Shown here: one piece after another, positions 47,784 through 58,349 of the stretch
Position numbering within the stretch: position 1 is the stretch's first letter
How the letters are laid out: every line of letters begins with the position of its first letter
From: Globodera rostochiensis
Lineage: Eukaryota > Nematoda > Chromadorea > Rhabditida > Heteroderidae
Direction: 5' to 3'
DNA: 64,000 nt
NCBI GenBank assembly: GCA_018350325.1
Contig: JAEVLN010000003.1
Span: 951,985 to 1,015,984, forward strand
Notes under the pieces: model-generated
The model's database searches: none
What the model was told of the DNA's origin: nothing
The model's input: the letters and a program-made list of their open reading frames with translations, nothing else
Translations under genes and position numbers: made by a program

Positions 47784-49325
47784 ATGTGCGGCATATTTGC
47801 TTACCTCCATTTTTCTTCGCCAAAAACCCGCTCGGAAATCATTGACACTCTTCTGCTGGGTCTTCGCAAAACAAAATGCAGCGGATGCGACTCATTCGGT
47901 AAACGATTTTTCTTGGTTTAATCCCCCCCCCCAATTCATCGAAATAGCTTTTTTCTACTTTTGAATATTTTTTGTATCAAAAAATTAGAATGGTACAAAC
48001 ACAACAGCCTTCTAATGCCATCCTCTAGAAATTGCGATTGACTCCTTCATGAATCAACCGAATGCGGGTGCCGTGTACTCGGGAAGAGCTGAACTGTTTT
48101 TCCAGTCGCGTCCTCCAACGTTAATTTACATTAAATACCTATCTTCATCGCCTTAAAGATACAAATTGTTTTTTATTGCATTTCAGAAGAAGCAGGAGCC
48201 TCAGCCTATATCCTCAACAGTAAGTGACTTGTTTGGGTTGTTTAACAGTACTAACGCAGTTTGTATTTATTTTGGCTCACATTTTCAAACAAAAAAATTT
48301 TATTTGTATTCAGCTCATACTGGAAAAAATTGGATACAAACTACATTAGTGCCCGTTTAATACATTCCTTACCATTTAGACCATTGCGCCATCGGCAATA
48401 CGTTCAGCGAGAAAAATGAACATCCACAATACTGTGACCCATTTAGGAAATTTTTTAAAAGACTGAATTCGAGCATAGGCACAAATGTTTTGAATTTTTC
48501 AAATTTGACTGCATTTAGCCACGACATGCCCAGACTTTGTGGTGTTTCACAACGGCACTATTACAAATTGTGCAGAGATCAAATCAAAATGGGGCCAGGT
48601 TGACGACACAGATCTGCTCTCTCAACTCGCGCAGGGAATATACAAATGGCACCACCACTTCCTGTATGAGATTGTCATAAATGTTGTTAAACATCTGGTT
48701 AGTCATTTACCTTTCATTTCAGAACTCACAAATTGGTAAAATTCCATAATTCAGAAGGGCTCGTTCGCTCTTATGATCAAAAACCATCGGTTCCCAGGAA
48801 AATTCGCTGCTACCCGGCGTGGAATGGTCCCTCTTTTTGTTGGCATAAAAACAAAGTGTGTGCCGAGCAACGTTCCGGTCTTCTATCATGGTGAAGGTGT
48901 GCTTTTATTTGATTTTTTAAATTATGATAAAACTTGTGAATTGGCAGAAAATTCCCGGCAAAATTCTTTCTTTATCTTTAAAGAATCGCTTTTTTAGCGA
49001 TTTATAAGCCACATTTGGTGGGTATGTCGACCGTGCCAAGCAGCTCTCAGCCGACATCCATTGCAGACCCAGTCGAATATTTTGTCGCTTCGGAATTGAG
49101 GTGTGATTAATATTTTGAAAGACATTCTCTTGCTTTTATTCTCCAATAATTATTTTCAGCGCGGTCCTTGAGCAAACGCAGTGGGTGGTAGTTCTGAAGG
49201 ACGACGACGTTGTCTCCGTTGAGGATGGCGTTTTGTCCATCTATCGCATCAAACCCAGCGAAGGCAGTAGCACTGCACACATGGAACAGACGCGCCCGGT
49301 ACACGATTTGTCAGTGGTAGAAATG
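47784..49325 (+). pseudogene. gfat: Truncated glutamine:fructose-6-phosphate aminotransferase N-domain
   Basis: GFAT makes glucosamine-6-phosphate; its N-terminal Ntn domain frees ammonia from glutamine. Recognisable exons: 47784-47898 (MCGIFAYLHFSSPKTRSEII), 48029 on, 48187-48219, 48380 on (HCAIGNTFSEKNEHPQYCDP), 48519-48697 (FVVFHNGTITNCAEIKSKWG), 48755-48896 (GSFALMIKNHRFPGKFAATR), 49009-49100 (ADPVEYFVAS) and 49160-49325 (VVVLKDDDVVSVEDGVLSIY). The catalytic Cys after Met is kept. The family motif HTRWATHG is replaced by unrelated residues and the YRGYDSAG segment is altered (CSGCDSFG). Nothing resembling the two sugar-isomerase domains follows. It is best read as a decayed partial duplicate, unless it is a divergent stand-alone amidotransferase. 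Confidence 0.7.
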
Positions 49326-49718
49326 GTGAGGAGATTTTTGTTAGGGTTGTTACATTGTGTGATGCGGTATTCGGGGGGAATGGTCAGGGGTGCCCGGATG
49401 GCCTCCCGTGTCTCAGGTGGTCCTTCCCCATCAACCGCTTCCACCTTTGTCTCCGAAAGTTTATTCATTTCCAAATGTGACGAGAAGAAATGGTAATCGG
49501 TGAGAAAGAATGAATGTGGAACAATGGGTAAAGCCTCAGGAACGGCCCACTCACTCGCCAGCCCTCGCCCGAGTCGTGCCTGAGGCACGACTCTCGAAGG
49601 TCCCCGAGGAATGAGCCACTTTGCTCTTTCCTCCTCGGCTTATATGTCTTTTGGGCAGTGTCTGGGGCCGGTTACAATTGTGTTTGGGGTGGAGTCCATA
49701 GCCATCAATCAAAGTGTG

Positions 49719-51644
49719 TTCGGCGTTCCATTCTGATACATTACAATTGCCTTTGGGTGGACTGAAAAAAGTCGAAATATTTTTGAAACGTTGGAACTTT
49801 GGGGGGGGGGGGAGAGTACGTCAGGGCGGATCACTCACTCACACTTCAGTGCCAGCAATTTTGAAATTATAACTTTTTTTAAACTTAACCAAATCAAACA
49901 AACAACTGCTATTCGAAAGCTCTAAGCACTTAAAAGCTATTGTTAAGCCAAAGCTTAACAATTAGAATATAAAAACCCCCGATTTTGGTGCTTTTTCACA
50001 TTGAAGATTTTTAAATGCTGAATTGAATCGCTTGGCTTTTTCTTTAAAATTAGCTTTTGAATGGCATCTTTTTTGTTTGTTTTGGTTGAGCTTAAAAAAG
50101 TTAACGACTTTTAAATTTGACTTTAAATTTGCTGGAAGCAATAATCTGTATCATCCATCATTCCCTACGAGTTCATGAGAAACGCGTGCAGCAAAATGGG
50201 AGGGGGTCAGAGCCCCACCATAAAATCCGGGGGAAAGAGTACACATTCCTCTCACTCCCACTCCACCAAATTCATCTTTTCTTCCACCCCACAAACAATG
50301 GGTGGAATTCGAAAAAAAATTCCGCCCGAATTAATTTATGAATTGGTCGGTGCTTTGCGTTTGGATGTCCGTTGGGCTTTTGTACGGGTTTCAGGGGTCT
50401 TTGACTATTTCGTGCTAAAAGTCCAAAGTGTCTGGATTAGGAATTGGATTAGAAATTTGATGGTTTTGGTGAGCTTTTTTTGGTCCGATAGATTTGGGTT
50501 AGTTTATTTCATTTTTAATTTTATAGCGCCGTTTTTCGGCACTTTATTTGGGCTCCACGGAACTTTCGAATGCGGAAGGAACCGAAGATTGTCGTCGGGC
50601 CATGCAATCGGCCAAAGTAAGACAGACGGACAAACAATTATTAAGAGTTTTTATATTTAATAATATAAGATTTTTCTGAAAATTTTTTTTTTGGAATTCC
50701 GGCACCAAAAACATTCCAATGCCGATACATTCCTGATCAGATCAGACCAGTTTTGCAAATATTAAATGCATTAATTTTTCAATTTAAGTTGCGCGTAGAG
50801 CATGTTGATTTGACACGAATTGTGCTGGAAGTGTCGCTGTCAGGCTTAAACATCCGGGACCTCAACGTAAATTGGGATGAGTTGCGGCAAAAGTTTGACA
50901 TAATGTTTTCAGGAAACGGTCCTTCATTGTCATCCGATCGGAAATATTCAGGCAATTAAAACAAAATTTAATTTAATTTCTTTATTCCATTTTTAAGGCG
51001 GTGTGCCAAGATGACGTGGATAAGAATTGGTTCGCCTTCATTCTCAAAGAGGGGGGACGCCGTTTTTGCCGCGTGTTTTGTGTACTTACAGCGGTACTTA
51101 CAGCGGTAAAATTGGCATTTGTTAAATTTCTGACACTTTCTTTTTGATTTAAATTTAATAAAAATTATTCGAATTAGGCGAATGAAATAAAAGAGAGGCT
51201 GGAAAACGCTACCAACTTTACCTACAACATGACGCCGAAGTAAATCGATCGGTTTTGTGTGTGGTTATTTTTTGACACAATTAATTTTGTTGTTTTTTCT
51301 GACTTCAATTCTTCTTTTGAATTAATCGAATCATTTAACAAAGCTTTTGTGAAATTGGAACGATTTGTTGTTGTTCGTCCATCGCCGGGGGGATTCCTTA
51401 TGTTTGGAATTTGGGGTGGCGAAGCCATTATTAGAATTGTTGTCCATTCATTTACGTTAATACGTTTTTGGAGAGTAAGCGATATTTGCCGATATATTGC
51501 CCAAAGGGGAGAGATGAGGGAAGAAGAAGACACGAAGTTTTTGGTCTGCCTCAATTTTTGTCGTTCCTCTGCGTGTAATAGCCTCGTCCGGCGATCAATT
51601 TTTAATCACTTTCTAAACAAATTTGCCATTTTTACGCATCGGAT
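49719..51644 (+). repeat. Segmental duplication, copy 1
   Basis: This 1.9-kb block is almost identical to 54,876-56,807, including introns and flanks of the F-box-like/PTB gene. Differences are few indels: 12 bp near 50,128; 26 bp present only in copy 2 near 55,801; a 12-bp GGTACTTACAGC-type duplication present only here near 51,093; and G-run length near 49,800. Both copies end within a block (CCTCGTCCGGCGATCAATTT) that also occurs in the dispersed repeat copies A and B. Confidence 0.93.
50175..51243 (+). CDS. F-box-like plus PTB-domain protein, copy 2
   Basis: Exons by phase: 50175-50468, 50527-50616, 50789-50866, 50998-51105, 51178-51243, about 190 residues. Exon 1 has IPPELIYELVGALRLDVRWA then VRVSGVFDYFV, which looks like a short F-box-type helix motif (substrate-receptor adaptors of SCF ligases). 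Exon 2 has FSALYLGSTELSNAEGTEDC, the first strand and helix of a PTB domain (compare YLGS...GTE...A in ANKS1/CED-6-type proteins). Exons 3-5 supply RIVLEVSLSG, QDDVDKNWFAFILKEG and a last helix NEIKERLENATNFTYNM that has drifted from the consensus. The third intron starts at GTAAATTG; read through, it stays open for 25 more codons, so intron retention is possible. The domain names are pattern calls without a search. Confidence 0.55.
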
Positions 51645-51945
51645 GCCAGCACCAAATGCATCGTCTGGAGTTGAACATGACCCAAGAACACATCGTCGGG
51701 ATTGAAAACCATTGGACAGCCAGGAGCTCAAACTGTACAACAAGCGGAAGGAGTAGCTGCTGTACATGTATTGTCTTCTGATCGAAAACAGTCGATGGTG
51801 GACCATGCTGATCAGATCTATCGGCAACACTGAGCCCCATTCGCAAAAAATTGCAAGACGAAAATCATATCAGTTGAACGTAACACACGGGAAAAGCTAT
51901 TTTCAAAAAGCAATCAATTGAACTAATCTCAAAAAATAAAGTCTA
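51645..51945 (+). pseudogene. Decayed coding fragment
   Basis: Coding-like text occurs with a frame change and an internal stop: MHRLELNMTQEHIVGIEN in one frame, then QELKLYNKRKE, a TAG, and LLYMYCLLIENSRWWTMLIR in another. It looks like a remnant of a helical protein. I do not recognise it. It begins exactly where the two segmental duplicates stop matching. Confidence 0.35.
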
Positions 51946-52869
51946 TTCGTTTAATTTCCTAATTTTCACTCCACCATACCATTTTCTATCATAATTTTAA
52001 ATTGCAATTCTTCCTTTGCTGTTTTTATGCCGCCCAATGCCAATTTGGGTGGGCGTCGGTCGAACACCGTTTTTGGTGCTTTGGCAAAAAAAAGAAGATG
52101 GTGCCTCGGGCGCTGTTCAAAGTCTATGCGTCTCTGACTCCTTTCTTTCTTTCTCTCTCGCTCCATGCCTGGGACGTTTAGAATTTCGCTTCTCTGGCGT
52201 CTTGAGTTGGGGCTATTAGATATGTTTATTTCTGCTTTCAGTCACACGCTCTCTCTCTTAAAGCCTAGCTGCAAAAAAAAAGGCCAGTTTTGAAGCTTTA
52301 GACACATTTTATTTATGCCCTGCAGGGCGCATTGGCGCTTTTTCAAAGACAATTTATGCCATTTTTATATCGTCACTATAAAAGGGGACCGACCGGACCT
52401 GAGGGTTTATATTTTTAACAAATTATGGAATGAATTTTTTGACAAAAAACTTTTTCCCTTTTTAAATATGCCCAAACATATAAAAGACATTGATTATATA
52501 TATTATTATACACTTTGGTTGCTAGAGGCGATTAAAGTCTCTTTCTGAAGCTTCTCCCGCCCCCTTAAACTTTATGGGTTCATTTCGGCCTTTTCTTCCA
52601 ATTGCTGCTTGTCCGTCCCGTCCCGGTGTGATCGATCTCTCCAAAGGTCCACAATTGATCGATCACCAGTCAATAATAAATCAGGACAATTTGATCACTT
52701 TGGTCAAAAGTTATGACCAAAGGGAATTGTTATGTAAAAGTGATCGGAGTTCGCTTCTTTTTAGCCGTTCGCGTCCATTTTCTTCACCAACCAACCAACC
52801 AATCTCCGAAACGATTTGTCTTCAATTTCCGCCCCAGGCTTTATCCAATCGTCCGGACGCTTTTTCTGA

Positions 52870-54355
52870 GTGCCCGGGGCGTACGCCCTCACCAAAACGT
52901 ATATTAACAAATATAATACCTTCGCTGAACAGCCGCAACAGCAGCAGCAGCATCAACAGAAAATGTTCGATGGAGTCCAGACGACAGCAGCAGCAGCAGC
53001 AGTGGCGGGCACGCCGACGGCGACGACGACGACAGACCCTCAGGGTATGTGTTGTGTGTGCTGTTTGGTGTGCTCACAGGTGGAACAATCTGTCGTCCCC
53101 CACGGGCACTCTCCCAACAGACGTACTCACTGATCGTCCATTTGCCCTAGAAAACGACGCTCTGATCAAATCACCAAATGATTTTTCATTTTTTACGGAA
53201 CTGCTTCTGTTAGGCGACCCCAACTTTAGTTTTTCAATTTTGAAGAATTGGAGAATTTTGGATTCGTCTCGCTCCTTTTTGGTTTAAGCATTTGTTTGGC
53301 CGCTCATTTACTTTTTTGAAGCTAACTGAATGAACCCTCGAGGTGAAAGGAACTCGTTAATTACCTATTAATGTTGAATGTGAGAAGAAAAGCGTCTCAA
53401 AGCCACTGAAAAATGTTTTAAATTGTCAGTTTTAAAAAAGTTTGGATTTTACTAACAGAACAATTACAGTGCCTTTCCTCATAATTTCTGACCATAAATT
53501 GCTGCAAGTTGCCCAATCGCTTTTAGGCCTATTCAAACAAAAAGCCTTCGAATAAGCAAAAAAGTTATCACTTCGCGGGCATCGAAATGAGCCGCTCTTT
53601 TTGGATTTAAAATAAGCGCCTAAAACTTAATGAAAACCGATTGGGATCGGTTCGGTGCCAACGACGTTTAAAGTGCCATAACTCTTCTTGGAACTAACCA
53701 AACTACAGTATAATCTAGCAGGAACTACGGTCCCAAGAACAGTTATTGCGCACTTCAAAGGTCTACGGTAACCAACCATGAGCGTCCAATTGAACAACTC
53801 CCAAATTCAAATCCTTAACCAATTCCTCTCATAGATTCTTTCATCACAACTCTTTGTTCATGCACCCACCACCAACAACAGCAACATCGACAACAGCAGA
53901 TTAGACCTTCTCGAAAAGAGGAGGCAAAAAGTGATCGGACTCGGCGGATACGGGTAAAATCGAATTTCAAAAAGTTCCAAAGTTCAAATCACAAGCTTTC
54001 CCACTCCAAATTTAATTCCCAGGTCAGCACGTCGTTGCCGAACTGCGCGTTGTCGCGCGAGCCCAAGGCGGAGGCGGAGCAGCATCAGAACGACGTGACG
54101 GCACCAGAACCGGTGTCGTTGGCATCGGTGCTGAACTGCTCGCACAAGCAGCAACAGCAGCAGCAGAAAGGCCGCGGCGGCAGAGGCTGTGGTGTTGTCG
54201 GTGCCGTGGAGAAGGCGAAAAGTCGCGGGCCACCCGAGCAGCGCCAGCAGCACAACCACCACACTCCACAGCACATGGCGTTTCTTGGCACTGTTCGCGA
54301 GACGGTGGAGTTTCTGCGCGGCACCATCGGGTGGGGTGGAGCTTTTCGTTTTTAA
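52870..54355 (+). CDS. Q-rich hypothetical protein, copy C (two exons)
   Basis: Exon 1 (about 52,870 to the donor near 53,043) encodes AYALTKTYINKYNTFAEQ, poly-Q and MFDGVQT. Exon 2 (from 54,023 after TTCCCAG) encodes VSTSLPNCALSREPKAEAEQ and ends HMAFLGTVRETVEFLRGTIG. Relative to copy B it has one more CAG in the Ala/Gln run and one more GGT-type triplet in the Gly/Val region, both in frame. Its 3' frame is open where copy B is shifted. The large intron contains the hairpin. Family unknown; the overlapping frame from 52,574 (MGSFRPFLPIAACPS) is an alternative. Confidence 0.35.
53671..53755 (+). other. Conserved 85-nt hairpin, copy C
   Basis: Same layout as the other two copies. One change in the right arm (CCAAGAACAGTTATTG) breaks a single pair. 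Confidence 0.6.
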
Positions 54356-54738
54356 TTCTGACAGTAATTGAGAATTTCTAAATTTCGCGTTGTTACCGCA
54401 TCAGTAAAGCACAGTTAACCGAATTATTAATTTGGTTATTCATTAGCTTTTATTATGCGCTTATGTTTTTTGGTCATCGATTCTTTTTTCACAATTTTTT
54501 TTGATCACCAATTTGAGTTTTTATTCCAAGCGTTGCTCTTTTTTTTAAATTTATGAAAAAACAAAAAAAAAATTTTTTGGAATTTTTCTAAGCACCCCTT
54601 TCGAACAAATTTTACTATTTAATTTAAGACAAAAAAGTGAATTGTTTAATTATTATTATTTTTTCGCTGGCAACCCGAAAATCAAGCGCTGATCAAACGG
54701 CACACTTCGTTCCCGCCGCCGTTTGAGCCCTCGCCGTA

Positions 54739-54875
54739 CTCTTTTTGTTGGCATAAAAACAAAGTGTGTGCCGAGCAACGTTCCGGTCTTCTATCATGGT
54801 GAAGGTGTGCTTTTATTTGATTTTTAAAATTTAAGATAAAACTTGTGAATTGGGGGAAAATTCCCGGCAAAATTC
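54739..54875 (+). pseudogene. Second fragment of the GFAT-like sequence
   Basis: Matches 48,832-48,962, the 3' part of one GFAT-like exon (FVGIKTKCVPSNVPVFYHGE) and its intron start. It joins directly to sequence that in copy 1 lies 757 bp further on, so the duplicated block originally included the GFAT remnant and then lost that interval. Confidence 0.8.
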
Positions 54876-56807
54876 TTCGGCGTTCCATTCTGATACATTA
54901 CAATTGCCTTTGGGTGGACTGAAAAAAGTCGAAATATTTTTGAAACGTTGGAACTTTGGGGGGGGGGGGGGAGAGTACGTCAGGGCGGATCACTCACTCA
55001 CACTTCAGTGCCAGCAATTTTGAAATTATAACTTTTTTTAAACTTAACCAAATCAAACAAACAACTGCTATTCGAAAGCTCTAAGCACTTAAAAGCTATT
55101 GTTAAGCCAAAGCTTAACAATTAGAATATAAAAACCCCCGATTTTGGTGCTTTTTCACATTGAAGATTTTTAAATGCTGAATTGAATCGCTTGGCTTTTT
55201 CTTTAAAATTAGCTTTTGAATGGCATCTTTTTTGTTTGTTTTGGTTGAGCTTAAAAAAGTTAACGACTTTTAAATTTGCTGGCAGCAATAATCTGTATCA
55301 TCCATCATTCCCTACGAGTTCATGAGAAACGCGTACAGCAAAATGGGAGGGGGTCAGAGCCCCACCATAAAATCCGGGGGAAAGAGTACACATTCCTCTC
55401 ACTCCCACTCCACCAAATTCATCTTTTCTTCCACCCCACAAACAATGGGTGGAATTCGAAAAAAAATTCCGCCCGAATTAATTTATGAATTGGTCGGTGC
55501 TTTGCGTTTGGATGTCCGTTGGGCTTTTGTACGGGTTTCAGGGGTCTTTGACTATTTCGTGCTAAAAGTCCAAAGCGTCTGGATTAGGAATTGGATTAGA
55601 AATTTGATGGTTTTGGTGAGCTTTTTTTTGGTCCGATAGATTTGGGTTAGTTTATTTCATTTTTAATTTTATAGCGCCGTTTTTCGGCACATTATTTGGG
55701 CTCCACGGAACTTTCGAATGCGGAAGGAACCGAAGATTGTCGTCGGGCCATGCAATCGGCCAAAGTAAGACAGACGGACAAACAATTATTAAGAGTTTTT
55801 ACTGGGAAGAAAAATTCCTTAAATTGTTATATTTAATAATATAAGATTTTTCTGAAAATTTTTTTTTGGAATTCCGGCACCAAAAACATTCCAATGCCGA
55901 TACATTCCTGATCAGATCAGACCAGTTTTGCAAATATTAAATGCATTAATTTTTCAATTTAAGTTGCGCGTAGAGCATGTTGATTTGACACGAATTGTGC
56001 TGGAAGTGTCGCTGTCAGGCTTAAACATCCGGGACCTCAACGTAAATTGGGATGAGTTGCGGCAAAAGTTTGACATAATGTTTTCAGGAAACGGTCCTTC
56101 ATTGTCATCCGATCGGAAATATTCAGGCAATTAAAACAAAATTTAATTTAATTTCTTTATTCCATTTTTAAGGCGGTGTGCCAAGATGACGTGGATAAGA
56201 ATTGGTTCGCCTTCATTCTCAAAGAGGGGGGACGCCGTTTTTGCCGGGTGTTTTGCGTTATTACAGGGGTAAAATTAGCATTTGTTAAATTTCTGACACT
56301 TTCTTTTTGATTTAAATTTAATAAAAATTATTCGAATTAGGCGAATGAAATAAAAGAGAGGCTGGAAAACGCTACCAACTTTACCTACAACATGACGCCG
56401 AAGTAAATCGATCGGTTTTGTGTGTGGTTATTTTTTGACACAATTAATTTTGTTGTTTTTTCTGACTTCAATTCTTCTTTTGAATTAATCGAATCATTTA
56501 ACAAAGCTTTTGTGAAATTGGAACGATTTGTTGTTGTTCGTCCATCGCCGGGGGGATTCCTTATGTTTGGAATTTGGGGTGGCGAAGCCATTATTAGAAT
56601 TGTTGTCCATTCATTTACGTTAATACGTTTTTGGAGAGTAAGCGATATTTGCCGATATATTGCCCAAAGGGGAGAGATGAGGGAAGAAGAAGACACGAAG
56701 TTTTTGGTCTGCCTCAATTTTTGTCGTTCCTCTGCGTGTAATAGCCTCGTCCGGCGATCAATTTTTAATCACTTTCTAAACAAATTTGCCATTTTTACGC
56801 ATCGGAT
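54876..56807 (+). repeat. Segmental duplication, copy 2
   Basis: Near-identical copy of 49,719-51,644, same strand, about 5.16 kb downstream. High identity in introns points to a recent event or an assembly duplicate. Confidence 0.93.
55322..56406 (+). CDS. F-box-like plus PTB-domain protein, copy 3
   Basis: Exons 55322-55615, 55675-55764, 55964-56041, 56173-56268 and 56341-56406 give nearly the same protein as the copy at 50,175. Differences are Tyr for Cys at residue 5 and a changed end of exon 4 (RVFCVITG here against RVFCVLTAVLTA). Upstream, both copies share the same 450-bp flank, also seen in part at 1-115, so promoters should be alike. Domain content and doubts are as for the other copy. 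Confidence 0.55.
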
Positions 56808-56865
56808 AAAATGTGACGAAAGTCGCGAAGCCCGCCCACTTCGATTGTTATTTATTGGTTTTAAA

Positions 56866-57034
56866 TAGGGTTGGACAAAACCGGATTATCCGGGTCCCCC
56901 GGATAGCTTAAAAACACCCGGATATCCGCCCGGATACCGGTGGGGTTGGTCCAAGACCCGGATAATTTTACCCTAAAAATTTCCAAAAACACCCGGATAC
57001 CGGTCCCGGATAACCCTGGGTTTGTCCAACCCTA
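56866..57034. mobile_element. 169-bp hAT-type MITE with perfect 14-bp ends
   Basis: Starts TAGGGTTGGACAAA and ends TTTGTCCAACCCTA, a perfect 14-bp inverted terminal repeat, flanked by GTTTTAAA on both sides (56,858-56,865 and 57,035-57,042). An 8-bp duplication with TAGGG ends fits the hAT superfamily. The body is built from CCCGGATA words. It is too short to code for anything and would need a transposase from elsewhere. Confidence 0.9.
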
Positions 57035-57042
57035 GTTTTAAA

Positions 57043-58349
57043 CGTCGCTGGTGCCGAACCGTAAGCGCCCAACTGAACGACTCCCGGACGCACTACTCAA
57101 GCAGTGCGGGCGATGCCGCACTTTCGCGAGCAGTGCGCGTGTTAAAAGGGAAAATGACAAATTTTAAGGGCACTTTTGTTTCAATTAAAGGAACAAATGC
57201 GTAACCAACAAAACACACAAATGCCAAAGAATATAATTTTGCCATGGCAGGAGAAATTTATTTTCGGGAACAAAAAATATTAGAAAATATTGCCTCAGGC
57301 GGGATTAAGGGGAGGGGGGGGGGGGTCTTCGGGGCAAAAACCAAAGTTTTTTGGCTTCATAAACAAAATTTGGGCTTTCGATGCCCCGTCTCTTCCTCCT
57401 TCTCCTCAAGCCTGGCTTTCGTCGTCGCCGGCATCGTCAAGCGGTCCTGACAATAAATTATTGTGAAACTTTGGCCAAACAGATTAGTACATATTAATAA
57501 ACAAACAACAGCAATACAACAAAAATATTTAAAATTTATTAAAAACAACAAAAACGAGGAAATGACATAATTTAAATATATGTAAATTATACAATTTTCA
57601 CAAAATAAATTATGCAAATGACGATAATAATATCGGTGTTCATGGAAAATTGAAAAGCCCGGGTTGTTCAATACGTACCGGGGAGGTTCCGTATGGTCGG
57701 AATCGCCTTGAACAACCCTATCAGAAAGGATGAAACAATGAGGTGCAAAACAACAACAGCACACACCGCAAGCAAACTCTTTCACAGCCCCACACACATA
57801 CACAACAACAGCTGCTGCTGCTTCTGTTACGGCTTGACATCGTCCTCTGAAAAATTAGAGCGTACCAGAACTCCTACTCGATTTGGGGGAGTTTGAGTCC
57901 ATTTTTTCTACTTGAATTAAATGTTAAATAAAAAATTACATTTGTCATATCAATTTTTGACTCAAATTTCTAAGACATGTTTCGACTAGTCGTGCAAAGA
58001 ATAAAAAAAAATTGAAAATCAAAAAAATTCGTGTTTGCAATCAAAAGCAAGCCAAACATAAAAAAATTAAAAGGTATTATTGAAACAGTGTTTCCACGCT
58101 ATGTAATTTGATCTGATCAGGATTTATTATGCATTGATCAGAACTGTGGTCTTTTTGTCACGGAAACTTTGGGGGGGGGGGGGGGTCGAATAATCAAATA
58201 AAAATTCGGCTTTTTGGATATTTGTCTGGAGATCGGCGGAAAAAGCCTGGCTTTTTTTTTGTATTAATCCGGTCTCATGGAAACACTGGTCAGGTGAGTA
58301 AGCACTCCCAAACACATGGCCAAGTCGTTCAGGCCAATGTAGCTGACAC
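57043..58349. other. Stretch without recognised gene
   Basis: G10 near 57,307 and G15 near 58,170, AT-rich DNA and short frames. A minus-strand frame at 57,357-57,450 (MPATTKARLEEKEEETGHRK) is charged and may be an exon, but nothing adjoining supports it. Confidence 0.4.

Larger units (their letters stand above)
51946..54525 (+). repeat. Dispersed repeat family, copy C
   Basis: Collinear with copy B (12,486-15,965) but internally deleted at two places: about 52,240 and about 52,566. It separates the two segmental duplicates. It carries the Q-rich exons and the hairpin. Confidence 0.85.

Noticed and set aside
52574..53287. 237-codon frame (and its counterpart at 14,143-14,781) as the main product of the dispersed repeat
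   Set aside because: It competes with the AYAL-KTYINK frame, and its Arg-rich run is the CGACGG repeat read in another register. Kept only as an alternative in the exon entries.
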